Under the pieces are notes generated by a model. The model did not search any database, had not been told where the DNA came from, and worked only from the letters and a program-made list of their open reading frames with translations. From an uncultured Lachnospiraceae bacterium (GTDB lineage Bacteria; Bacillota; Clostridia; Lachnospirales; Lachnospiraceae), in assembly GCA_900554415.1 (NCBI GenBank), contig USGU01000001.1, positions 62,001 to 126,000 of the forward strand: 64,000 nucleotides of DNA, given 5' to 3'. This document shows positions 44,451 to 52,124 of the stretch, one piece after another; within the stretch, counting starts at the first letter, position 1; each line of letters starts with the position of its first letter. The translations under genes were made by a program, and so were the position numbers.

Positions 44451-45731
44451 CTATCGTGCACTCAACAAGTTGAATCCTGTTTCGTTTGTTGCGCCAGTTA
44501 ATACCTGAAGTTCAACTTCAAGTGTTCCATCTTCATGAAGAGTATGGTCGCTGGCACCTGCGATAACGTTAACATAGTCTAATGTTCCAATAACTTTATC
44601 CAGTTTTGGAAGTGTGATTAACTGGTTAGCATTACCACCTGTTACTACTGCATCTGCTGCTGGATCTGCATCAGCAAGTGACTGAGATTTTCCGTCACGT
44701 CCAGCATATTCATCTGTGATGATTACAGTCTTAACACCTTCTGCTTCAATCTTCTTTGTGTTCATAATAAGGTCAGTATCTGGGTTACCGAATCCTTCCT
44801 GAGATACGATTACAGCATCTAAGTCTAAGAAACGGCAAAGTTTAGCTGTCCAGTCAGAAGAACGCATTTTGTCTGCAAGGAAAACATTTTCGTTTGTGAT
44901 AATCTGGCAAACGAAGTTGATTGTTTTACCGTGTTCTTCAAATAAGTCGTGAACAACTGGGTTGTTTAAGTGTACATATGTTGGGTTCTTGTCACAAGCT
45001 GATACACAGTTACCTGAAACAATAGCTCCGTCCATAACTTCTGTTGGATGAAGAATTGTTGGAACGATCTTCTTAGCATCTACGCCATATACGTATGTGT
45101 CATGAAGAAGTCCCTGGCTCTGTAACATCTGTACATAAGCTACACGTGGAAGATTAGGGAATTTTTCCTTTCCTTCCATAATGCCATATGTTTCATAAAC
45201 TTTTGTTTCGTCTGGTGTTAAATCGCGAGATAATTCTCCAAGGTAGCAAGCTACTCTGAAACCTGCAAGACGAACTGCTTTTTCATAATCGTGTGGTTTG
45301 ATGTCATCAACTGGTTCGCAAACCATAACGAAGTTGTTTAATTTAGAGAATGGTGTGTACTGTGCTCCAAGGCCAGTCATATCAATGATACCTTCCTGGA
45401 AACCAACGATTTTACCAGCTGTTACAACTGCCATTCCTTTTAATGCATATGTTTTACCAGATCCAACTGTATCTACTTTAGCGATTACTCCTGGGAAGAT
45501 TCCTCCTCTTCCTTCTACTTTGCAACGTGGTTCGATAACATCTTTAACTGGTGTGATACGTACGCTTTCGCCTGGTCTTGCGATGTCAAAGCTTACACTC
45601 TTAATTTTTTCGTCCTCAAGAACGATTTCTCTTACAGCATCTTCAGAAACATAAAGTACTCCATTTTCGATTTTGGAAACTTCACCAAACTGAATGTCAT
45701 TAATGAAAATATGACCCATTTCTAACTTCAC
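44451..45731 (-). CDS. grdE: glycine reductase component B proprotein (pyruvoyl subunits)
   Basis: GrdE, 426 aa, is made as a proprotein and cleaved between Asn241 and Cys242 in SGNCVSACDKN, giving two subunits, the second with a pyruvoyl group that forms a Schiff base with glycine. The cysteine position coincides with that known in Eubacterium acidaminophilum. I moved the start from 45764 to the GTG at 45731 because AAGGAGGG lies eight bases before it and the protein then begins VKLEMGHIFINDIQF, as expected. First enzyme gene of the operon after grdX; grdB follows within 20 bases. Confidence 0.95.
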   Translation of the reverse strand: MKLEMGHIFINDIQFGEVSKIENGVLYVSEDAVREIVLEDEKIKSVSFDIARPGESVRITPVKDVIEPRCKVEGRGGIFPGVIAKVDTVGSGKTYALKGMAVVTAGKIVGFQEGIIDMTGLGAQYTPFSKLNNFVMVCEPVDDIKPHDYEKAVRLAGFRVACYLGELSRDLTPDETKVYETYGIMEGKEKFPNLPRVAYVQMLQSQGLLHDTYVYGVDAKKIVPTILHPTEVMDGAIVSGNCVSACDKNPTYVHLNNPVVHDLFEEHGKTINFVCQIITNENVFLADKMRSSDWTAKLCRFLDLDAVIVSQEGFGNPDTDLIMNTKKIEAEGVKTVIITDEYAGRDGKSQSLADADPAADAVVTGGNANQLITLPKLDKVIGTLDYVNVIAGASDHTLHEDGTLEVELQVLTGATNETGFNLLSAR

Positions 45732-45813
45732 TGTAAATTCCCTCCTTAAATAAATGATTTGCATGTCAAAAGCTTTACGCTTTAGTTGCCTTGTCTAACC
45801 CTCATTTCATGTT

Positions 45814-46197
45814 TTATAAGAAATCCGTAGACGGAATTGCACTTGAAATAAGAGTAAAATCAATAGTGCGAAAATCTTCATACACTTCTGGCTTGTACTT
45901 GTCCGATCTAAATTCAAACTTCGCACAAGAATGAATTGCACGTTCTATGATTTCCACCGATTCTAAATCCAGTTTGTCTGGTTCCGTCGATATCATAACC
46001 GATTTATATGGAGTTTCATTCGGTTTTACACTGCCCGACAGCGGATGTGTCAGAAGCTTGTGCCCTGCATAAACTCTGTCACGAACCTTTCTAAGTACGT
46101 CCTCGTAAGAAATATCCTCATATTCAACCTGATAATTAGCTGAAAGTTCATCCCTTACCATACTGTTGTTCGTAATAATTATAAATCGCTTTTCCAT
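45814..46197 (-). CDS. grdX: GrdX family protein
   Basis: 127 aa protein always found at the start of glycine reductase operons; function not established. The motif LLTHPLSGSVKPNETPYKSV (read THPLSGSVKPNETPYKS) near residue 50 is diagnostic, with ITNNSMV near the N-terminus. The ATG at 46197 has GGAAGG about six bases upstream; the longer frame begins with TTG inside the ribosome site. It is the first gene after the glycine riboswitch. Confidence 0.92.
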   Translation of the reverse strand: MEKRFIIITNNSMVRDELSANYQVEYEDISYEDVLRKVRDRVYAGHKLLTHPLSGSVKPNETPYKSVMISTEPDKLDLESVEIIERAIHSCAKFEFRSDKYKPEVYEDFRTIDFTLISSAIPSTDFL

Positions 46198-46256
46198 CTT
46201 GTTACCTTCCAAATTAGATTTTCCGCTTCTCTGTCTCCTTATACATGTGCCACCCT

Positions 46257-46300
46257 TAAAAAAAGGGGCAATAAAAACTTTCCTGTCTCATTGCCCCTTC
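46257..46300 (-). terminator. riboswitch-controlled intrinsic terminator
   Basis: Minus strand: AAGGGGCAAT (46290-46299) pairs with ATTGCCCCTT (46263-46272), 17-base loop, followed by T in an unbroken run of seven including the stem end. It lies between the aptamer and grdX and is the expression platform of the glycine riboswitch. Confidence 0.85.
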
Positions 46301-46334
46301 TGTTTCCACATCTATAAGTCTGGATTCAGAGTGT

Positions 46335-46457
46335 AGACTCTTTTCCATTCCTTTTGCCTGAGAGTTTCATTCTTTCCGGAACGCTTGTTACCCAGAAAAA
46401 TTTGCCCCTTCGGCGACTTTACCAATGTATAATATATACACCATACAGTTCTCTCAT
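46335..46457 (-). ncRNA. glycine riboswitch aptamer (gcvT type, single)
   Basis: On the minus strand the element opens with ATGAGAG, contains the core GTCGCCGAAGGGGCAAA, then the diagnostic GAAACTCTCAGGCAAAAGGA and closes with GAAAAGAG. These are the most conserved parts of the glycine riboswitch. Only one full aptamer is present. It is followed by a small hairpin, AGAGT-CTAC-ACTCT, which fits the ghost-aptamer position of singlet glycine riboswitches. With a downstream terminator and a glycine-using operon, a glycine-ON switch is expected: glycine binding should prevent termination and induce grd genes. Confidence 0.93.
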
Positions 46458-46485
46458 AGAAAAGATTGCCCTACATAATTCCTCT

Positions 46486-46518
46486 TGTCAAAAAAATAGC
46501 AATGCCACTCTTTTGACA
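46486..46518. repeat. inverted repeat at the start of the grd transcript
   Basis: TGTCAAAA (46486-46493) and TTTTGACA (46511-46518) are perfectly complementary, 17 bases apart. The repeat begins at the transcription start predicted from the -10 box at 46524-46529. It may be an operator or a 5' mRNA stem before the riboswitch. Confidence 0.5.
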
Positions 46519-46523
46519 TACTC

Positions 46524-46532
46524 ATTATAGCA
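46524..46532 (-). promoter_or_regulatory. grd operon promoter (extended -10)
   Basis: Minus strand TGC-TATAAT: perfect -10 hexamer (46524-46529) with extended TGn (46530-46532). No good -35 is seen at 17 bases (TAGCAT), as often with extended -10 promoters. Predicted start near 46517, giving a leader of about 60 bases before the riboswitch. Confidence 0.6.
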
Positions 46533-46641
46533 TAGCTTCACCAAAAATGCTAGTCCTTATTATAGATTTTTTCGTTATTTCTTATAGTTTTTTTCAATAA
46601 ATGAATCATCTATTAGTATATTTGTAAAAAATATCTAAAGC

Positions 46642-47403
46642 TTATTCTTTCCGATATGCGTTCTTCCACTCTTCCAGCAATTCTTTTGCAAATTTTTGAT
46701 TATTTTTTTCTCTGATTCTTGTAGTCCTTTCTGCCAGAATATTATCCAGTTCCAGAAGTATCTGATTCTGTCGTACCATCTTCTGATATTCCTCTACCGG
46801 CATATATTTACTGCATGCATATAAATAGCTCTCCAGCATACCTTCATCTTCACAGAGCTTATATGCCTTTTCATACATATTAGCCGCCTCTTCATACAAA
46901 AAAGACTTTCCATAAGCTGCAGCCAGGCATGCATACACCCGGCCATAAAAACGCTTATCCATAGACATATCCCAGTCTCCATTTACAATGGAGACATAAA
47001 TCAAAATAGCTGATTCCAATTCTCCACTCTCCATCAGCTTGTCCGCTTTAAATTTCTGACGTTCCACATCTTTTTGATTTTTCAGTTTCTGCAGTACATT
47101 CTGAATATGTGCCATTTCGCCCGGCGTGTAAATTTTTGCTTCTTCCAACATTTTCAACACAAATTGTTCTACGGTTCCCTGATTACGCAGTACATTAATC
47201 AGTGCATCCGCCATGCTCTCCAGTTCCAGCTCATCCGCAATCCAATGGCAGAGCTGTTCATTCATGATAGTATAATCAATTAAGTATAAATTATTGCAAA
47301 GGTAATAGCACAATTCTTCAATGGTATAAATATGTTTATGAATACGGGAAACTTCATAAGGATGTTTCGCCCTTTTTTTATGACAAAGAATTAAACTGCC
47401 CAT
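46642..47403 (-). CDS. hypothetical TPR-like helical protein of the DUF5717/DUF5716 operon
   Basis: 253 aa, no signal peptide. I do not know a named family. The first 70 residues include ELCYYLCNNLYLIDYTIMNEQL (read EELCYYLCNN and LYLIDYTIMN), which looks like a conserved domain. From about residue 105 the protein is helical, with two TPR-like helix pairs (KADKLMESGELESAILIY near 118 and YACLAAAYGKSFLYEEAANMYEKAYKL, read YEEAANMYEKAYKL, near 180) and a charged C-terminal tail. The ATG follows AGGAGG and overlaps the end of the DUF5716 gene by 26 bases, so production of both is coupled. A role as adaptor in a complex with the two upstream products is inference. Confidence 0.75.
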   Translation of the reverse strand: MGSLILCHKKRAKHPYEVSRIHKHIYTIEELCYYLCNNLYLIDYTIMNEQLCHWIADELELESMADALINVLRNQGTVEQFVLKMLEEAKIYTPGEMAHIQNVLQKLKNQKDVERQKFKADKLMESGELESAILIYVSIVNGDWDMSMDKRFYGRVYACLAAAYGKSFLYEEAANMYEKAYKLCEDEGMLESYLYACSKYMPVEEYQKMVRQNQILLELDNILAERTTRIREKNNQKFAKELLEEWKNAYRKE

Positions 47404-48658
47404 TGCTGCCTCCTAACTCAATTACTTTTTCCACGCTGAAGCCTGTAGGTGGAAAAAATTCTCCAAATCCGACATCTTCAAATGTAATTTTACACATCTT
47501 ATCATTCAAAAACATTGTACTAATCCGAAGTCTTAATGCATAATTAAAACGCTCCGGCAATCCTTTTAAAGAAACAGTCTCTGTTCTGCGTTTTCCTGTA
47601 GATAATGAATCAATATACAATTCTATATCTTCATTATTTTCCAACAGAACTTCCCATTCTTTGTCCGACTCATACCAGTGAGCTCCCCATGTTACGAGTG
47701 GGAAAAGAGTTTCTTCTCCAGCAACTCTCATTTTCATACTAATCTGGTCTGTAAGCTTGGAATCATCCAGATACACCAGACCATCCATAATGTTTTCTGC
47801 CTTATCAAGTGCTGTATAGCAGGCGCCTTTACTGTAAAGATTGTTTCCCATAAATGCTCTGCGTCCATTGCAGAGAACCCTAAGAGAATTCGGATACCAG
47901 TTATTTTCAAATCCATCTCCCGTAAGAAAAACCGAGGATACCGACTTTTTATTAAAAATGCTTTGGATAAATCTTCTGAAATGTTCATCTGCAGCCCGTG
48001 CTCTGTCAATGCTGAGCACCGGATAAACCTGCTCAAGCTCCTCCATTTCTGCATCAGCTACTTCTTCTACTGTTACAAAACATTCTTTTCCCTTTGTACC
48101 CGTTTTCAGTTCACGAAGCATATATGCACGGATTACATTTCTGTCGCAGTAAAAAAGTGCTGCTTCATATTGCCATAACTCTTTCGGCTGATTAAACATA
48201 TAATGGCAAAAACTCTCCTTATAGTCCTGTACATAAATCTTTTCTTTGGAAACTCCAAGTTTTTGTCCCATACCTTTCAGTAAATAGCGGATATCTTCAC
48301 TCATTTCAGGAACTGTAAAAACAATCTGCTCTATTTCATCGAAATCCTTCAGAGTCTGCTGAATAAATTCTGCCAGAATCCATACTGCATCATACTCTTC
48401 ATTCTCAATTAACACCTTTTCATGCTTCAGTGCTTTTTCAAAAATATTTTCTACCAGAGTGCTGCCTTTCACGCTGTCCATCCGGATTGCATTTTTTCCA
48501 TAGGTCCACTCTTCTTTGTAATAATTTACCACCATAGGAGTCTGATAATTATCTCTTCCAGTTTCAACCGTCTCCGGCTCTCCCGTATTTTCATCAAATA
48601 CACTTATCTGGCACACTTTGGAGTTAATATCATACCCTATAATCTTTCCCTGAGCCAT
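47378..48658 (-). CDS. DUF5716 protein, divergent Hsp70/actin-like fold
   Basis: 426 aa, cytosolic by sequence. The N-terminus KIIGYDINSKVCQISVF resembles the phosphate-1 hairpin of ASKHA proteins; IVFTVPEM near 125 mirrors the VITVPA strand of Hsp70; and SSVFLTGDGFENNWYPNSL (near 245) followed by GNNLYSKGACYTAL resembles the adenosine-binding GG motif with the closing GAA helix. The phosphate-2 loop expected near residue 168 is degenerate (ALFYCDRNVIRAYML instead of DLGGGT). A beta-rich C-terminal 100 residues recalls a substrate-binding domain. Family name from memory; no function is known. It sits between the DUF5717 and TPR-like genes; the ATG follows AAGGAGG. Confidence 0.78.
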   Translation of the reverse strand: MAQGKIIGYDINSKVCQISVFDENTGEPETVETGRDNYQTPMVVNYYKEEWTYGKNAIRMDSVKGSTLVENIFEKALKHEKVLIENEEYDAVWILAEFIQQTLKDFDEIEQIVFTVPEMSEDIRYLLKGMGQKLGVSKEKIYVQDYKESFCHYMFNQPKELWQYEAALFYCDRNVIRAYMLRELKTGTKGKECFVTVEEVADAEMEELEQVYPVLSIDRARAADEHFRRFIQSIFNKKSVSSVFLTGDGFENNWYPNSLRVLCNGRRAFMGNNLYSKGACYTALDKAENIMDGLVYLDDSKLTDQISMKMRVAGEETLFPLVTWGAHWYESDKEWEVLLENNEDIELYIDSLSTGKRRTETVSLKGLPERFNYALRLRISTMFLNDKMCKITFEDVGFGEFFPPTGFSVEKVIELGGSNGQFNSLS

Positions 48659-48669
48659 GCCTATCCTCC

Positions 48670-51600
48670 TTAATATGCTTTAAAAATTTCTTCTGCCAGC
48701 AGATTTTCTTCCCAATATTTTGCCATTGCTTTCGGCAGCTCCTTGTCATCCATACGTAGCATGTCATTCATTCTTCCATAACGTCCGATGGCACGCATTT
48801 TTCGTGGTTCATAAATCTGCTTTTCCGTCACTTTCACTTCATCGCCATGTGTTTCCGTAAAATAATATCGCAATGTTTCATCTGCAAAAAGTACTAACGT
48901 TTTAATATATGTATCTTCATAAGACGGGAGCAGAACTTCGTGCTGATAATTCAGACTTTCTGTACCATTCTGAAGTATCTGATAAGAAATTGTCACCTTA
49001 CTGCCTGCCTTTGCATGATACTCAATCATACTCTTATCATATAGCTGCACTTCGCGAAGCCATGCTTCCGGATAATTCAAATAGAAAGAAAAATACAACT
49101 GCTTTTCACACATCTCACGCAAAAATCCCCGCAGCATTTTTTCAATTCCCTGATGTATTTCACGACATGAGTAATATTTTAACAATGCTATCTTGCAGAC
49201 ATCCGGCAGTTCCTCTCCTTTTCGGTATTCATTTGCAATTATTACAAATACACACCCTTTCACCTGACGTCCATTTACCACATACTCCCTTGAAACATAA
49301 GCAAGATATGCCTGTTTCAGTCTGAAATATGTTTTTCCCTCATAATAGTCTGCAAAAATTTCCTCTTCGCCGAACATCATTTCCGAGAACAGCATCTGTG
49401 TGATAATACGCTCCGACAATTTATAAGTAGGGATATCATACTCCTGTGCAATATGCCACAAGTGCTTCATATCCGCCGTTGGACCGCAATAATACTCTAC
49501 AAGATACGTGAGTGTTGCTTTGTCAAACTGACCCTTCTGAAGAATTTCAAAGCAGAATTCAGTGAGCAGCTCGTCTTCTTCATATCCATTATCACGCACC
49601 TGCATGCTGCACACCTTGAATACTTCGGTTTCTTCAAAGCTGTCAATTCCTTTTTCACAGACCTTCTCCCATGTCAGTTCTTCTTTTTCTCTCTTACGTA
49701 CTTCCTCTTCATCCTGTTCTTCCAAACGTCTACACATATCGGTATACCGGCTTTCAAAGAACAAACGAAGGGTATCATAAGGAATAGAATCTACATAATG
49801 GCGTCCACTCTTTGACTCCCATACAATTCGTTCTTCCTGATGATAAAGAAATACAATCGTTCCTTCCTGACTATATGGCACTCGCTGGGAAATTTTTCCG
49901 TCGGTATCTATCACAAGCACATAAGCCATATTTTTTACAGAGGTTTTCACCTCATAAGCATGGCAAATTGCATACATGAAACGCATCTGTTCTAAGGTCA
50001 TATCCTGCTCTTTACAGCATCTCTTATAAATAATCCGGAGTGCTTCATTAATTCGCAATTTTTCCAATTGTTCCATTGCAAAGCGTCCCATCTGCTCTCG
50101 GTACATATCATAAAGCTCGCCAGTTTCATCTAGAAACAATATTACATTCGCATATAAAATTGCTGCTTTCCTGTAATCCAGCGTATTTCCATGCATAAAA
50201 TATAAATACACTGATTTTGGAAATTCTTTTTTGAGCTGCCGTTCATCTACCGACATCATATAGTATTCATAAAGCTGTGCAATCTTCAAATCCGCTTCCA
50301 CCGCCATCTCATACCATTTAAAAGCTTCCCTTCCCGTACAATTTCCACGAATCAACACAGTACAGATTGCTGTCAGAATCATGGTATCCGGGAAAATATC
50401 ATAAACCTGACAAAGAAGACGCCCCAGACGCTTGTCATAGTTTCTCTGCTGCGTGGCGAGATTCGCCATATAAAGTGCAATTTCTTTCGTCATCAGATGG
50501 TGTTTTACCGCAAAATTCAATATCTGAATCTCAAATGATGATAACTTCTTCAAGGTTGCCGGATGTTCCAAAAAGCACTTATACGCAAGCCAATACAGAA
50601 GCACCTGATTTGCGCCATTGTTATAATGACGTTCCAGTACATTCAGACGCTTTGTATAATTTCTATATTCCGGGTCAAGTTCTATCATCATACACACAAG
50701 CTCCCACGATTTCGGGCGCTTCATATATGCCTTGTTAATCTCTTCCACTGCGCGGTTCACATGGCTTCCGCTCTTTTTAAGCTTGGCAAGTAAATACTGA
50801 TAATAAATTGCAACCAGACTTTCTTTTCCCAAAAGAGACCGGGCATAATTATAATCCTCTAAAATGGCTGCTGCTTCTTTTTCCTCATCACAAAGAAGAT
50901 GCATATGTACATCCAACAGCGGATAAACATCTGCATTTTCCGTATAGATATTAAGACCAGACAAATTTCTCCGCGCCTCTTCTGCCCATTCTTTCATCGT
51001 CTGATTCCCCGCTTCAGCAGAAAGAAAACCTTTCAACGTAGAGGCAAGGATTATATCCACATCTCTTCTGTCCTCTTCGTGATTTTTATGATTTACAACC
51101 TGTACTTCGTACTTCAGAACTTCATACGGAGTTTCAAAAGAAATAATTCCAAAATTCTTTCCTGCATGGGTCTTTTCCGGATGAACAATATAACTGATTT
51201 CAAACTGATTTCCTACAAAATCATCCGTTGAAAAGGTATCCCTTGTAATCTGGATAAAGTCTCCGTCTACATATATTTTAATTGGCATATAGCCCCATGT
51301 GTTTTTCGTAAACTGTATGGTTTCTCTAGTCGCTTCTGCCAGATTACGGAATGTCCGCTGCACTTTGTTCATAGTGAGATAGAGACACTCCTTCTGTTTA
51401 ATTCCCACCAGAAATTCTTCCATAGCCTGTTCGCCCAAAGACCATGTGCGCATATTCTCGTATAAATGCTGAATCCTTGGCTCTTCATATTTAATCACTT
51501 CATAAAAATCTTTGGAGCGGAACAGACGTAGTGCCTCCGAAAAATCCTGCATTGCCAAATTGCGAAAATCTCTTACGTTTTGTACTTTACCATAAGATGT

Positions 51601-51954
51601 CATAATGTATGGATTTTCAATCACTACTGTAAATCCTACTTCGAATTCTCCGCCATTGCAGACAATCGTAAATTTACCCTGTTCTACATGACCCGGCTTC
51701 AGACCACGTCCATCATAAGAAAATGTAATTTTCACAGGGTTTCCTTCAAATCCCTGTCTGTCTATATGTACACGAAAGGAAGAAGAATACACAAGTCCTC
51801 TTATTGCACCTTCTTTTCTGTTTTTGAGAACAAAGCTTCCGCGATAAACTTCACCTTCTCCAATTTTCAAAACCAGATTCGTCTCTGGAAAAACAATATC
51901 TGGATGAGGCATTCTAAAATCCCCTTTGGAAAATTTCTTTATCTTATTCTTCAC
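48670..51954 (-). CDS. DUF5717 protein, very large helical-repeat protein
   Basis: 1094 aa with no signal peptide or membrane helix. Residues about 20-115 look like a beta sandwich (YRGSFVLKNRKEGAIRG, FEGNPVKITFSYDGRG, KFTIVCNGGEFEVGF), residues 195-290 like a second one, and a third beta region lies near 1000-1060. Between, from about 300 to 650, many helix pairs resemble TPR/HAT repeats. This matches the DUF5717 family of Lachnospiraceae as I remember it; function unknown. The frame starts with GTG at 51954 after AGGTGA; an ATG at 51912 with AAGGGG eight bases upstream is a strong alternative, but KNKIKKFSKGDF before it looks family-conserved. First gene of a three-gene operon with a good promoter. 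Confidence 0.8.
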   Translation of the reverse strand: MKNKIKKFSKGDFRMPHPDIVFPETNLVLKIGEGEVYRGSFVLKNRKEGAIRGLVYSSSFRVHIDRQGFEGNPVKITFSYDGRGLKPGHVEQGKFTIVCNGGEFEVGFTVVIENPYIMTSYGKVQNVRDFRNLAMQDFSEALRLFRSKDFYEVIKYEEPRIQHLYENMRTWSLGEQAMEEFLVGIKQKECLYLTMNKVQRTFRNLAEATRETIQFTKNTWGYMPIKIYVDGDFIQITRDTFSTDDFVGNQFEISYIVHPEKTHAGKNFGIISFETPYEVLKYEVQVVNHKNHEEDRRDVDIILASTLKGFLSAEAGNQTMKEWAEEARRNLSGLNIYTENADVYPLLDVHMHLLCDEEKEAAAILEDYNYARSLLGKESLVAIYYQYLLAKLKKSGSHVNRAVEEINKAYMKRPKSWELVCMMIELDPEYRNYTKRLNVLERHYNNGANQVLLYWLAYKCFLEHPATLKKLSSFEIQILNFAVKHHLMTKEIALYMANLATQQRNYDKRLGRLLCQVYDIFPDTMILTAICTVLIRGNCTGREAFKWYEMAVEADLKIAQLYEYYMMSVDERQLKKEFPKSVYLYFMHGNTLDYRKAAILYANVILFLDETGELYDMYREQMGRFAMEQLEKLRINEALRIIYKRCCKEQDMTLEQMRFMYAICHAYEVKTSVKNMAYVLVIDTDGKISQRVPYSQEGTIVFLYHQEERIVWESKSGRHYVDSIPYDTLRLFFESRYTDMCRRLEEQDEEEVRKREKEELTWEKVCEKGIDSFEETEVFKVCSMQVRDNGYEEDELLTEFCFEILQKGQFDKATLTYLVEYYCGPTADMKHLWHIAQEYDIPTYKLSERIITQMLFSEMMFGEEEIFADYYEGKTYFRLKQAYLAYVSREYVVNGRQVKGCVFVIIANEYRKGEELPDVCKIALLKYYSCREIHQGIEKMLRGFLREMCEKQLYFSFYLNYPEAWLREVQLYDKSMIEYHAKAGSKVTISYQILQNGTESLNYQHEVLLPSYEDTYIKTLVLFADETLRYYFTETHGDEVKVTEKQIYEPRKMRAIGRYGRMNDMLRMDDKELPKAMAKYWEENLLAEEIFKAY

Positions 51955-52007
51955 TCTTCGTCACCTACTTCTTCGTATTGCTTTTTTCAAAAAAGGCATT
52001 ATAATTA

Positions 52008-52036
52008 ATTATATCATTATTCTATCCGGTAAGCAA
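52008..52036 (-). promoter_or_regulatory. promoter of the DUF5717-DUF5716-TPR operon
   Basis: Minus strand: TTGCTT (52031-52036), 17 bases, TATAAT (52008-52013). A second TATAAT lies 10 bases further (51998-52003). The leader then carries a short A/T hairpin (51980-51997) before the start codon. Confidence 0.6.
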
Positions 52037-52124
52037 TGCCGGAAATCGAATTATTCATATTCCAAACTGATTAAAATTTTACAAATAGATATATCCAGAT
52101 ATCTTACACACAAAGGAGATTCTT

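Larger units (their letters stand above)
46198..46641 (-). other. grd leader and promoter region, gene-free
   Basis: This 444-base gap holds, in transcription order, a grd promoter (46524-46529), an inverted repeat (46486-46518), a glycine riboswitch (46335-46457), an intrinsic terminator (46257-46300) and the grdX ribosome site. The remaining A/T-rich stretch 46530-46641 follows the TPR-like gene; I see no clear terminator in it, so transcription from the DUF5717 operon may read into the grd leader. Confidence 0.7.
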
